Shown here: piece after piece, positions 1-9,800 of the stretch | Layout of the letters: each line of letters opens with the position of its first letter | Position numbering within the stretch: the first letter of the stretch is position 1 | Source of the DNA: a virus | IMG/VR virus record: IMGVR_UViG_3300033980_000307 | Coordinates: 1 to 25,106 of that record | Direction: 5' to 3' (one strand) | Length of the DNA stretch: 25,106 nucleotides | Made by a program: the position numbers and the translations under genes | The notes under the pieces: model-generated | What the model was told of the DNA's origin: nothing | What the model saw: the letters and a program-made list of their open reading frames with translations, nothing else | The model's database searches: none

Positions 1-2
1 CC

Positions 3-980
3 ATGCTTATTCGTTGGGCGGATCAAGAAAGCCTTACCGAATGGCAACCCGCTATCACCAATCAGGCTGGCGATTTGCGCCTGTCTCACGGCTCAGAGAT
101 TGTTTCTGCGGTGCAAACTCGACAAGAGATCTTTACCGTCACTGACTCAGCGGCTTACTCGTTACAGTACGTTGGCGCGCCGCTCGTTTGGGGTGCTCAA
201 CTACTTGGCGACAACATCTCTATCGTCGGTCCTAACACGTTGATTTTCGCCTCGGGCATTGTGTTTTGGATGGGTGTTGACAAGTTCTATCTCTATAGCG
301 GTAGGGTTCAAACCCTTGACTGCGCACTTAAGCGTTATGTTTTTAACGATATCAACCTTTCCCAAGGATTGCAAACGTTCGCAGGCACTAATGAGGGCTT
401 TAACGAGGTTTGGTGGTTTTATTGCTCGGCCAACAGTACGACAGTTGATCGCTATGTCATCTTCAACTACCAGGAAAACATTTGGTACTACGGCACCATG
501 GCTCGCACCGCTTGGTCTGATTCAGGGCTTCGCGATTACCCACAGTCTGCCGACTATAACAGTCGCATTCTGAATCAAGAGTATGGAGTGGACGACAACG
601 CTTCGGGTACTCCAGCAGCTATTGAAGCCTACATTGAATCAGCAGAGTTTGACATTGATGATGGCGATCGGTTCATGTACGTCTATCGGACCGTTCCTGA
701 CCTGACTTTCACCGGATCTACAGACGACAGCGATCCCGAGGTCGTCTTCACGATTTACCCCAAAGCAAGCTCCGGCTCGGCTGACGGCACCCCAGCTAGC
801 GGCACGGTAGCCGCGCCTAATTACCCTGTTGATCAATACACCTCGCAAATCTATACCCGCTTCAGGGGCAGGCAGGCTTATATCAAAATTCGTTCTAACA
901 AAGTTGGAACAACGTGGCAGCTTGGAGCGCCTCGCCTCGACATCCGCCAGGACGGTCGAGCAACAGGAAGTGGCGCATGA
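3..980 (+). CDS. Tail/virion stabilisation protein (P22 gp10-like family), 5' truncated
   Basis: The frame is open from the left edge, and the Met at base 3 sits inside the phrase MLIRWADQES with no ribosome site visible, so the true start lies upstream; 325 residues remain. The visible part is rich in short aromatic beta-strand repeats (FWMGVDKFYLYSG, NEVWWFYCS, YVIFNYQENIWYYG, AWSDSG), as expected of a beta-propeller-like tail protein. It continues with a region of the type YIESAEFDIDDGDRFMYVYR that I recognise from phage proteins annotated as stabilisation or tail accessory factors. In P22-like phages such proteins close the portal and link it to the tail. The call rests on remembered family resemblance and on position directly before other virion genes. 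The stop overlaps the next start (ATGA, 977-980), indicating one transcript. Confidence 0.6.
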   Translation: MLIRWADQESLTEWQPAITNQAGDLRLSHGSEIVSAVQTRQEIFTVTDSAAYSLQYVGAPLVWGAQLLGDNISIVGPNTLIFASGIVFWMGVDKFYLYSGRVQTLDCALKRYVFNDINLSQGLQTFAGTNEGFNEVWWFYCSANSTTVDRYVIFNYQENIWYYGTMARTAWSDSGLRDYPQSADYNSRILNQEYGVDDNASGTPAAIEAYIESAEFDIDDGDRFMYVYRTVPDLTFTGSTDDSDPEVVFTIYPKASSGSADGTPASGTVAAPNYPVDQYTSQIYTRFRGRQAYIKIRSNKVGTTWQLGAPRLDIRQDGRATGSGA

Positions 981-1621
981 GCCAGATTAATTTTCCTTCA
1001 CCGCCAAATCTACCGCTCTCCCCCAATCAGTTTGATACGCGTTATCAGGACGGGTTAAACAACGTCTTTCGTTTGTACTTTAACCGGATTAGCGGGACTC
1101 TTCAAAACATACTGGGTCCGCAGGGCGGTCAGTTCTTGAATTTCCCCTCCGCTGCTTTTTACGACACGACGGATCAAACTGCCGCAAGCACAACAGTGGC
1201 TTATCCCGTCTCATTAAATAGCACGTCCTTTAGCAATGGCGTCACCGTTGTTAGTGGTTCTCGTATAACGGCTGCTTACTCCGGGATTTACAACATTCAA
1301 TTTAGCTTGCAGTATGTAAATACAGATTCACAAATCCACGACATTGACATATGGTTTAGGAAAAATGGCACGAATTTAGCCGACTCAAACTCTCGCTTTT
1401 CCGTACCGAACAAACACGGATCCGTCGACGGCCATCTCATTGCAACGCTTAATTTCTTTGCAGATCTTGTGACGGATGACTATGTTGAGATAATGTGGCG
1501 TACAGACAATGTTGCCGTTGGTCTTGAAACGCTCCCCAGTACCTCGAGCCCGGATAGGCCTGCCATCCCTTCTGCCATTGTGACCGCAACATTTGTATCT
1601 TCAAAACTTGAAGGGGCATGA
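977..1621 (+). CDS. Putative tail protein with C1q/TNF-like jelly-roll domain
   Basis: The product is 214 aa. The start at 977 is chosen because it follows an AGGAAG ribosome site and overlaps the upstream stop by four bases; the longer upstream frame reads out of frame through the previous gene. Residues ~1-55 form a short N-terminal region (NQFDTRYQDGLNNVFRLYFN) typical of virion-attachment segments. The rest is beta-rich, with SGSRITAAYSGIYNIQFSLQ followed by DIWFRKNGTNL and a closing strand IVTATFVSS. The AxYSGxYxIxFSxQ pattern is typical of C1q/TNF-like jelly rolls, which phages use in tail fibres and host-contact proteins. A receptor-binding or tail decoration role is inferred. No catalytic motif is visible. 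Confidence 0.6.
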   Translation: MSQINFPSPPNLPLSPNQFDTRYQDGLNNVFRLYFNRISGTLQNILGPQGGQFLNFPSAAFYDTTDQTAASTTVAYPVSLNSTSFSNGVTVVSGSRITAAYSGIYNIQFSLQYVNTDSQIHDIDIWFRKNGTNLADSNSRFSVPNKHGSVDGHLIATLNFFADLVTDDYVEIMWRTDNVAVGLETLPSTSSPDRPAIPSAIVTATFVSSKLEGA

Positions 1622-1731
1622 CAAACACATGCTTCTTCCTTCATAATGTCGGCCAATATCGCGTCCTTTCCCGGCGCGCGGCCCCTTGTAGGGCCTTGGC
1701 TCATTTGGAAAGGTTAAATCATCATGGATGA
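1618..1731 (+). CDS. Possible 37-aa small ORF bridging two virion genes
   Basis: An ATG at 1618 overlaps the upstream stop as ATGA, is preceded by GAAGGGG, and its frame ends in TGA at 1729-1731, eight bases into the next gene. This arrangement would link translation across an otherwise empty 102-base gap. The peptide begins MTNTCFFLHNVGQYR and is Arg/His/Cys-rich with no recognisable motif. A competing 23-codon frame begins at 1646 (MSANIASFPG). The gap also contains a small hairpin (GGCCC 1680-1684 / GGGCC 1691-1695). The ORF may be chance; only its coupling geometry supports it. Confidence 0.22.
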   Translation: MTNTCFFLHNVGQYRVLSRRAAPCRALAHLERLNHHG

Positions 1732-3460
1732 AGCGATGCAGGGCATTATGTCATTGCCCGAGGACCAAGGACCACGGGCCTCGATCACACCCGAGCAAAT
1801 GGCGATCTACGATCAGATGCGCCAGACCATACCGCCCAAAGAGTTTGGCGACGAGCTCTTGAACACAGCTATGCAGGCCGATCCTCAAACGGTCCAAGCG
1901 TTCAAAGAAGAACTCATGGCGCTTGAGATCCCGCTGGATACCCTGAAGCTTTTGAATGAGATGGTCGATGCCATCTTAGCAAGCCCTAGCGACTATCAAA
2001 TGCTGCGTCGCGAGTACATGCGCCGTGGCGTGACTGAAGATCTTTTGCCTGCGCAGTTCGACCCGGCATTTTTTGCTGCTTTGAACATGGCCCTTGATCA
2101 AATGCCCGTGCAGCAACCCCAGGCTCCGATGGCCATGGCAGGTGGTGGCATTGCATCGCTTGCACAGTACGGTCGCAACGGCGACACCATGCTTGCGCAT
2201 ATCACACCGGAAGAAGCCGCATTGCTCAAGGCTCGTGGTGGTGCAGGCACGATCAATCCCATGACAGGCCTGCCTGAGTACGCAAACATCTTTTCCAGTA
2301 TTGGCAAGGCTGTTAAGAAGTTTGCCAGCAGCACGGTAGGCAAGATTGTCACAACGGTTGCGCTTGGGTTCTTTCTTGGACCTGCCGCAGCATCCATGCT
2401 TGGCGTTACATCCTCTGCTGGCGTTGCCGCTGTGGGTGGCTTTTTGGGCGGCGCGGGATCCACGCTGCTTGGTGGCGGCAGCCTAAAAGAAGCTTTGAGA
2501 GCCGGTGCAATCGGTGGCTTAACAGCAGGTGCAGCGCAGGGTATTACAGGCGGCGCAGATGCATTTACTTCAGGTAGTTACACAGGGCCTACTACCGTTA
2601 GCGGGCAATTCCAACGAGTTAGCGACTTCTTTTCCCCCTCTGCCGCACAGTCTGCGGCACCTACCTCGTTGGTTGAACCGGGATCTGCCCCAACCCTAGC
2701 TGACTCTCGGTTTGGCGGAGAGTACGTGGATCCGGCCTCTCGGTTTGGGGCAGAGCCACCTCCTGTGTCGGCACGAGCTATGCCTGCACCTGCCGCACCG
2801 CAGGCCACAGGCACGCTTGACTACTTGAAACAAGGGGAATTTGGCAAGGCTTTTGAATCACTCACGCCGTCAGGCATTAGTAAAGCAGGGGAAGCCGCCG
2901 CTCAAGATGCCGGTATGAAGGCCATGGAGGCGCTTCAAGCGAGACTACCCAGTGCAACACCAGCGATGCTTGAGGCTGAGTATCAAAGAGTATACCAAGC
3001 GGCGATGCCTGGGATGTTTGCTAAATATGGTCCCCTGGCTGCTGCGACCCTTGGCGCAACAGCACTTGCCGGAGGGTTCAAGACAACGCCAGCAACACTC
3101 CCTCTTGGTCTTCAAGAGACGGGAGACGACTATCTTCGCAAGTATCCCGAACGATACAGGCTAGCTTTCGGGGGCCTTGGTCCGGGAACCCAGCGCTACA
3201 ACCCATACTTGCCGCCACTCCCTCCAACAAACATGGCTGAAGGCGGTATTGCAGACTTGGATAAGTTCCCGCGCAAGACCGGTCACATCAAGGGCCCTGG
3301 CACGGGGACCTCGGATTCCATTCCTGCGATGTTGTCAGATGGCGAGTTTGTGTTCACGGCCAAAGCAGTGCGGTCCGTGGGCAATGGCTCACGGCGTAAG
3401 GGTGCAAAGCGTCTTTATAAGTTGATGAAGGCTCTGGAGAGCAACAATGTCCACAACTAG
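1724..3460 (+). CDS. Putative internal virion / DNA ejection protein with Gly-zipper hydrophobic core
   Basis: The product is 578 aa, starting at ATG 1724 after GGAAAGG. Residues ~20-130 are predicted helices. Residues 136-150 read MAMAGGGIASLAQYG, a motif that recurs as MAEGGIADLDKFP at 504-516. Residues ~203-278 are a long Gly/Ala hydrophobic stretch (TVALGFFLGPAAASMLG, then GGFLGGAGSTLLGGG) that could insert in or cross a membrane. Residues 300-365 are Pro/Ser/Ala-rich and probably disordered. The C-terminus (523-573) carries DSIPAMLSDGEFVFTAKAVR and a basic helix, a block I recognise from structural or tape-measure-like proteins of marine and freshwater phages. No lysozyme or transglycosylase motif is seen. 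Membrane-active ejection protein is an inference from composition and from its place in the virion block. Confidence 0.5.
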   Translation: MDEAMQGIMSLPEDQGPRASITPEQMAIYDQMRQTIPPKEFGDELLNTAMQADPQTVQAFKEELMALEIPLDTLKLLNEMVDAILASPSDYQMLRREYMRRGVTEDLLPAQFDPAFFAALNMALDQMPVQQPQAPMAMAGGGIASLAQYGRNGDTMLAHITPEEAALLKARGGAGTINPMTGLPEYANIFSSIGKAVKKFASSTVGKIVTTVALGFFLGPAAASMLGVTSSAGVAAVGGFLGGAGSTLLGGGSLKEALRAGAIGGLTAGAAQGITGGADAFTSGSYTGPTTVSGQFQRVSDFFSPSAAQSAAPTSLVEPGSAPTLADSRFGGEYVDPASRFGAEPPPVSARAMPAPAAPQATGTLDYLKQGEFGKAFESLTPSGISKAGEAAAQDAGMKAMEALQARLPSATPAMLEAEYQRVYQAAMPGMFAKYGPLAAATLGATALAGGFKTTPATLPLGLQETGDDYLRKYPERYRLAFGGLGPGTQRYNPYLPPLPPTNMAEGGIADLDKFPRKTGHIKGPGTGTSDSIPAMLSDGEFVFTAKAVRSVGNGSRRKGAKRLYKLMKALESNNVHN

Positions 3461-4856
3461 TTATCAGCAACAGATCATCCGGGAAGAACCGAGGATTGAG
3501 GCCTACAAGATAGGTCTCATAGATGAAGCCAAGAACCTTTACGGCACGCCGCTTGACTTACCTGCCTACGAAGTAGCGGGCCAGTCTGCTGGGCAGATAC
3601 AGGCTGCGGATCTCTTGCGCCAGGGCATTGGTGCGTACGAGCCCTTCATGCAGGCAGGCTCGCAGGCCTTGACTCAAGGACAAACGCTCGCGCAACAAGG
3701 CGCACAACTTGCAGGCGGCATCGATGTCGCACCGCAATTTCAGGTGGCGCAAGATGCACTAGGACGAGGGCTCGGTGCGGCAGACATCCTTGGCGGCTAT
3801 GCGCAGACCGCTGGCCAGGGTTTGCAGGACATCTTAGGTGGTGTAGCCGGTATCGAGCAGGCACGCAAAGGCTTGCCTGAGTACATGCAAGGGGATATCC
3901 GCACATCTCAGGCACTCTTGGGTGAGGCAGCGCGTGGTACGCGTGCGGCAAGCGGCTCGTTCACCGCGCCCACGACGGCACAGTCTTACATGTCGCCTTA
4001 CATCCAGGCCGTGGTTGACATTCAACAACGTGAGGCACAGCGTCAAGCCGACATTGCAAGGACACAGCGTGCCGGACAGGCTGTGAGCGCAGGCGCTTTT
4101 GGCGGGTCGCGTCAGGCTGTGATGGAGGCCGAAGCTGCAAGGAACTTGGCTCAGCAAAAAGCTGACATCCAGGCAATGGGCCTACAGCAGGCTTATCAGC
4201 AAGGACAGCAGCAGTTTAATGTTGAACAACAAGCTGCTGCACAACGCGCTGCGCAGATGCAAGGCATTGCGGGCACTTACGGTCAGCTAGGCCTGCAACA
4301 AGCGCAGTTGGGTCAGGCTGGAACGCAACTAGCCGGTCAGTTGGCGGGGCAGCAGGCGCAACTCGGGCTTATGCCTGCGCAGTTAGCGCAAACCCAAGCC
4401 GGGATCCTTGGTCAACAAGCCGGTCTTTATGGTCAGCTTGGCCAAGGCATTGCAGGCTTGTCCGCCCAGCAGGCAGGCATTGATCTTCAGCGCGCTGCAC
4501 AATTGCAGCAGGCAGGCCAGGGCATTGGCTCTTTAGGCATGCAGCAGGCTTCACTGGGTCAGGCCATGCAGCAATCAGGGCAATCCGACGTCAGCGCCTT
4601 GATGGGCGTAGGTGCCATGGAGCAGGCTAACGCACAAGCGCAGCTTGATGCGATGCGGGCTACGCAAATGCAAGACGTTATGGCTCCTTACCAACAACTC
4701 GGGTTTGTGGCAGACATCTACAAAGGCGCACCCAGTTCACAAAGTTCATTGATTGCAACCAGCCAGCCTTCGGCAAGTCCCTTCCAGACAGCAGCAGGAT
4801 TGGGCATTGCAGGGTTGTCGGCTGCGGCGGGCGCTAAGAAAGTCGGTCTTATCTAG
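3447..4856 (+). CDS. Ala/Gln-rich putative internal virion protein
   Basis: The product is 469 aa and starts 14 bases inside the preceding gene. The N-terminal third contains GAYEPFMQAGSQALTQGQ. The middle holds the best conserved-looking block (~175-240): SYMSPYIQAVVDIQQREAQR, then GAFGGSRQAVMEAEAARN. Residues ~245-400 are a low-complexity Gln/Ala/Leu/Gly repeat region (QAQLG, QLAGQQAQLG, QQAGI, QQASLGQ) likely to form long helices or coiled coil. I recognise this architecture from uncharacterised phage structural proteins next to ejection proteins, but no biochemical role is established for it to my knowledge. It probably packs with the flanking gene products inside the capsid or tail. The composition produces several long antisense frames, which are artefacts. 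Confidence 0.5.
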   Translation: MSTTSYQQQIIREEPRIEAYKIGLIDEAKNLYGTPLDLPAYEVAGQSAGQIQAADLLRQGIGAYEPFMQAGSQALTQGQTLAQQGAQLAGGIDVAPQFQVAQDALGRGLGAADILGGYAQTAGQGLQDILGGVAGIEQARKGLPEYMQGDIRTSQALLGEAARGTRAASGSFTAPTTAQSYMSPYIQAVVDIQQREAQRQADIARTQRAGQAVSAGAFGGSRQAVMEAEAARNLAQQKADIQAMGLQQAYQQGQQQFNVEQQAAAQRAAQMQGIAGTYGQLGLQQAQLGQAGTQLAGQLAGQQAQLGLMPAQLAQTQAGILGQQAGLYGQLGQGIAGLSAQQAGIDLQRAAQLQQAGQGIGSLGMQQASLGQAMQQSGQSDVSALMGVGAMEQANAQAQLDAMRATQMQDVMAPYQQLGFVADIYKGAPSSQSSLIATSQPSASPFQTAAGLGIAGLSAAAGAKKVGLI

Positions 4857-4864
4857 GAAAAATG

Positions 4865-6880
4865 ATGAAATCAAAAGTCATGGATCGGCCCATGTTTAAG
4901 GGCAAAAAGGATGATCCCGAAGAGGTCGGAATCATGTCGCTTTTGATGGGCGAAGACGATGACGATGAGGGTGACGAAGACGAGGACATGTCTTCGTTGA
5001 TGGATCGTCGCCCTAATTCACCTGAAATACTCATGAACAACCTGCGAGGCGACGTACGCTCTGTGGATGCACGCTTTGAAGAGCTTGCTGACATGGTGGG
5101 TTATGGTGCAGCGCAGCAAACGCCACCTGAAGTGCTTGCTCTGCTACAGCCCGTGCTTGCTGCGGAGCAACAAGGCATTGCTGCATTACCAGCCGTGGCC
5201 CCTGGAGCTGCTCCGGCAGGTGTCCCAACCCCGCCACCGCCAATGGGCATGCCTGCTGGCGCAAACCTCCCTCCAGGGGCCGCCCCTCCACCGATGCCGC
5301 CTGAAGCAGCGGGCATTGGTTCATTGCCCCAGGGCATGGCCATGGGAGGGCCTGTCCAACGTTTTAGGAGAGGCTCAGACGAAGACGGCGTCGAGCCCGC
5401 AGATACTGAGCCGTCTGAAGACGATGCAACCGGCGGCGCTGGAAGGACAGGTTTAGGCGCGGTTAACTATGCACGAGCCATGGATCCTGCACAGGTAGCG
5501 GCTGCGAAAGCTGCTTTTGCGCGTCTTTTCAAGGAGCCTCCTCGATCAACGGAAACGCTTGAACAAGCAGCAGCGCGCAAGACTCGTCTTTATCAAAGCC
5601 TGCTTGGACAAGACAAGAGCGCCACCCAAGCGCAAATGCTTTTTGACTTAGCGGGAGCTGGACTTGCACTGGCCGGAAATGTGGATCCACGCACGGGGCA
5701 ACCGATGCGGGGCTCTTTTGCAGCTCGTCTTGCGGGTGCTGCCAGTCAGCTTCCGGCGCAAATTGGTGCGCGCGCTTCGGAAGCAGAGAAGATGGCGCAG
5801 CAGATCAAAGCGCTAGGCTTGCAAGCGGCTGAGAAAGAGCAAGAGTCCGATAGAGCGGCAAGACTGCGCCGTGAGCAGTTGATCGCGGGTATTGGCAAGG
5901 AACTCCTTCGCGGTGAAGCTGCTGAGAACGTTGCTAACATTAGAGCAGCGGCAGCAGCATCAAAGGCCGCTGCCGACAAAGGCATGACGCCTGCTGTGAT
6001 GAATGCGTTGATGTCGAACCCGGAATTGGTTAGGGAGTTTGCGTCGGGAGCCAATACGGCTGACACGACAAGGCTTGAGTTTGCGATTAAGAACTACACG
6101 CAGCCCAAGACAGAGCAGTACATTGATCCTCAAACCAACATGCCTGTTATGCGAACCACGCGTAATGAGCTTCCCAGTTACCTGTCAGATGCTATCAGCG
6201 CACGAGCCAAGGCCCTTGGATCAAGGCCCACGGCTCAAGCGCCTGCTCCTGCTCCTGCACCAGCGGGAGCAATGCCAGCACCGGCGCCTGCTCCGGCTGC
6301 AACCACAGCGCCTGTCATGGCTCCGGTTCCAGCGACCACGGCTCAAGCGCCTGTGCCACCAGCAGGTCAAGCGGTTCCAACCAGTCTTTACCGGCTGGCA
6401 TCTACGGGTACGGGTCCTTTGAACATGCTCCGCGCAGGCGTCTCGCGTGTTCCACTTGTCGGCGGCATGGTTGACCCGAAGTATGAGCAGTCGGTAACCG
6501 AGATCAACAACTCGGTGGCGCAGATGGTCAAGTCGCTGCAAGAGACAACGCGAATGGCTAATGCCGAGCGCGTGGATATCGAAGAGCGCTTAAGCGCGCT
6601 ACCACGATTCATCGACCGTCCCGATGCTTTCCAAAACCGCTTGATTGCTTTGGATAACGTATTGTCCGGCATTGAGCAAGGCGCGGTAAGCAGGACACAA
6701 GAAGCCAACATTGGTGCTTCCCGTCGCCAAGAGGCTGAACAAAAGGCTTCCGAGGTACGGCGCATCCGTCAGATGATAGGTTTGCCCACGCGCATCTACT
6801 CGGCAGAACAAGCCAAAGCCCTTGAGCCAGGGACCGAGTTTCTGTATGTTCCGACCAATAAGTTTATGGTTCGTAAATAG
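4865..6880 (+). CDS. Putative internal virion protein with acidic N-terminus and Pro/Ala linkers
   Basis: The product is 671 aa. Two adjacent ATGs exist (4862 and 4865); the second is chosen because the AGGA core at 4855-4858 is six bases from it and only three from the first. Near the N-terminus is a strongly acidic run (residues ~29-41, GEDDDDEGDEDED). Residues ~110-150 are Pro/Ala/Gly-rich, then comes GMAMGGPVQRF (157-167), related to motifs in the gene at 1724. A helical middle (~205-440) includes AAAAASKAAADKGM. A PAPAPA linker (~451-505) precedes a C-terminal helical domain ending EFLYVPTNKFMVRK. There is no catalytic signature. Context makes this the third of four consecutive ejection-type proteins. 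Exact role unknown. Confidence 0.5.
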   Translation: MKSKVMDRPMFKGKKDDPEEVGIMSLLMGEDDDDEGDEDEDMSSLMDRRPNSPEILMNNLRGDVRSVDARFEELADMVGYGAAQQTPPEVLALLQPVLAAEQQGIAALPAVAPGAAPAGVPTPPPPMGMPAGANLPPGAAPPPMPPEAAGIGSLPQGMAMGGPVQRFRRGSDEDGVEPADTEPSEDDATGGAGRTGLGAVNYARAMDPAQVAAAKAAFARLFKEPPRSTETLEQAAARKTRLYQSLLGQDKSATQAQMLFDLAGAGLALAGNVDPRTGQPMRGSFAARLAGAASQLPAQIGARASEAEKMAQQIKALGLQAAEKEQESDRAARLRREQLIAGIGKELLRGEAAENVANIRAAAAASKAAADKGMTPAVMNALMSNPELVREFASGANTADTTRLEFAIKNYTQPKTEQYIDPQTNMPVMRTTRNELPSYLSDAISARAKALGSRPTAQAPAPAPAPAGAMPAPAPAPAATTAPVMAPVPATTAQAPVPPAGQAVPTSLYRLASTGTGPLNMLRAGVSRVPLVGGMVDPKYEQSVTEINNSVAQMVKSLQETTRMANAERVDIEERLSALPRFIDRPDAFQNRLIALDNVLSGIEQGAVSRTQEANIGASRRQEAEQKASEVRRIRQMIGLPTRIYSAEQAKALEPGTEFLYVPTNKFMVRK

Positions 6881-6888
6881 AGGTAATC

Positions 6889-9800
6889 ATGGCCGAGGCC
6901 CCTTTGCGCATTGAAGACTTTGCAAGTCCCGTGGGCCAAGCGCCTACGAAACCATCCGATAACCTGGAAGGGATTGCTACTGAAACAGCCCCTGATACCA
7001 GTCTGTTCGATGTGGCCAGTGAGTACGCCAAGGGCCTTGTGCAAGGCGTCACGGAACAAGCGCCATCAGCAGGTGGTTTGTACGGTGGTGCGCGTTTAGG
7101 CTTTCAAGCAGGGACAAGAATCCCTTTTGGCCAGCCTTATACAACGGTTGCAGCCACCGTAGCCGGTGGTTTAACAGGTCTACTGGGCGGCAATGCTCTG
7201 GGCGAGCAGATTGGCAAGCAGCTCTACGAAGAGCAGACCAACCCGGAACTCAAGCCTTTTCGTGAGGCAGGCAGGACCACGGGCGGCGGCTTGGCATACT
7301 TGCCCCTGGGTTACACCATTCCAGCTACGACGGGTGTTCGCGTGTTGGACTTCATGGGCAAGCTCGGTACGTTTGCCCGTTCGCATCCCATTCTTTACGG
7401 GGCGCTTGAGACGCAATCAGCAGTCGGTGCTGGTGTTGGCGCGGGAACGGCAGAACTCGTAGCCCCAGGCGAGACGCTTCCACGTGTCACTGGGGAAGTA
7501 GTTGGTGGTTTATTGAACCCATCGAAGCTGGTCACGACGGCTTCCTTGCCCTTTCTCGACCTTACTAAGCGGCTCGTGAGCCGTTTTTCGGCAGGCCAGC
7601 GTGAGGGGAGGGCGGCGAACCGCCTTGTCGCTATTTTAGAAGAAAACTTTGAGCCTGAATTGCGTCAGGCAGATCCCGAGAAGTGGGCAGACGCTTACAA
7701 CAAGGTTTATTTGCCTAACCTGATCCAGGCGCTGAAAGATCCAGGGCTTGTTCCAGGCATGACCTCGGCGCAAAAGACAGGCGATATTCCCCTGACGGTG
7801 CTTGAAACGTCGCTTGCACGACAAAATGATGAGTTTGGTCCGAAGGTGGCTGAGCAAGGGCGCAAGGCTCAAGAGGCTGTGATCCGCATGATCAACATGC
7901 TTAACCAGTCAGGCGATCCCACCATGTTGCAAGAAGCAGCACGGCTGCGTGACACCTATTTGCGCCAGCTTTTAGACGGTCGCTTGGCAGCGGCTGATGC
8001 AAGATCGGCTATTGCGATCGCAGGGATTAGTAAGGATAGCCCTGCTAATCGAGCACGAATTGGGCAGATTATTCGCGAAAACGTAGACAGTGCGCTTAAA
8101 GACGCCCGCGAAGTGGAGCACACGCTTTGGACCGATGTGCCCAAGGCGATCCGCGCTCAGATTGACGAGACGGTTACCAGTTTGAAAAAGCAGGGGGCAA
8201 GCGACGACCAAATCCGTGCTGCTGTTGCACGTTTAACCGATGGGCAAGCAGTTGTTGCTAGTAATTTTAGTAAGCAGTTTGAAACGATACGATCGGAGAT
8301 GTCTCCCGAATACTATAACCGGGAGTTTCCTGCAATCGTCAAGGACATCTACGGGCGTCTCTCTAAAGCACAAAACATCAAAAAGCTCTCTCCAGAGCAG
8401 CTCATGATGTTCGGTAAGGAGTCGAATCCGACCTTAGCTACTTCGTTTGAAACACTTCAAAAAGATCTACAGACGGCTAAAGCGACTATTGACGCTAACG
8501 CTGATAATGCCAAAAAACTTGCTAGCGTACTTAAGGGTAATAATTTCTATCTTGATGTCCTTACGCCAACATCTTCAACCACTAAACGGTTTGACGCTTC
8601 TTCCGCTGATCCACAGAAACGGGTTTTTGCACGGAAGTTAATAGATGTGACATTGGGTAGACTTCCTCGCGAAGAACTGTCTGAGGCAATGCGTGACTAC
8701 ACAATTTACGGTATTGGCAGGTCAGGAAAGCTAGAGGGTGTTGTCTCAAAATTATTTGATTCGGAACAACTCAAAGCCTTAAGGGACGCTGAAGCAGCTA
8801 AGCAAAACTTGGCATCACTTCAAGCTCAGGTTAAGGAAGCGCAAAAAGAACTTATCGAATCGGGCAAGGACTTCGTCCGCCGGGGTGCGATCAACGTAGG
8901 CGATTTGGTCAACGCACGACGCGACATGCTGCGCTTGGCCATGGACGCAGAGGCTAGGGGCGAACGCGCTAATTACGCTTTCTACTCCAAGTTCTCTGAG
9001 GCATTGCTCGATGACATGGATCAGGTGCGCAACCCTGCTTATGACGCAGCGCGTGCCTTCTCCAAGGAGTTAAACGACAGCTTCACGCGCACCTTTGCCG
9101 GTGATATGCGTGCCGTAGGCAAGACAGGAGCTGAGCGCATCCTGCCCGAGATCCTTGTCTCACGGGCCTTTAGCGGTAATTCGGATGTTGTGAACGCACG
9201 ATTACAGCAGATTCAAGACGCTGTCGATATGCTGCCTCGTTTACACAATCAATATGTTGCAGACTTCGGGCCTAACGATCCAAGGGCCAGGATCCTTGAA
9301 GATGCGGTCAACCGTTCCGGTGAGCGTGTTGTGTCGACCGCTGATGCTGTGGATCGCGCCACGCGTCTGGCAGCAGCGGCATCTATCGATCCCCAGACAG
9401 GTCGTCTGAACTCGTCGCGTTTATCACGTTGGATGAATGAAAACGAGACGCTCGTTAACAGCATTCCAGGTTTGCGTTACGACTTGGAAAACAGTCTTCG
9501 CGCGCAGAACTCGTTGGATCTGGTGACCAAGCAAAACTCTGCGATCGCTAAGAAGATTGATAAGCAGGTTGCCTTCTCAAAGTTCCTTGGCGAGAACCCT
9601 TCTGAAGCTGTGGCCGATGCCATTAATAGCAAGAACCCGGCGCTAAGTATGCGGCGTTTGGCTCAAGCAGCAAGCACCGGCATGGGCGGCGGAAGAAGCC
9701 AGGACATGGTGGATGCGTTGAAGTCGGCTGTCTACGACTACGCCTACGCCAAGGGAGGCGGCGATAAGCTTAGCTTTCAGGCCTACAACGATGCGTTCTT

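Noticed and set aside
3558-4176. Several long antisense frames under the Ala/Gln-rich virion gene
   Set aside because: They mirror the Gln/Ala codon repeats of the sense gene, have no ribosome sites, and read as Cys/Arg/His-rich low-complexity text.
7568-7588. Terminator-like hairpin (CGGCTC/GAGCCG followed by five T) inside the 1199-aa gene
   Set aside because: The stem is short, with effectively a 5-bp stem and 4-base loop, and it lies inside a long coding frame, so it is most likely coincidental.
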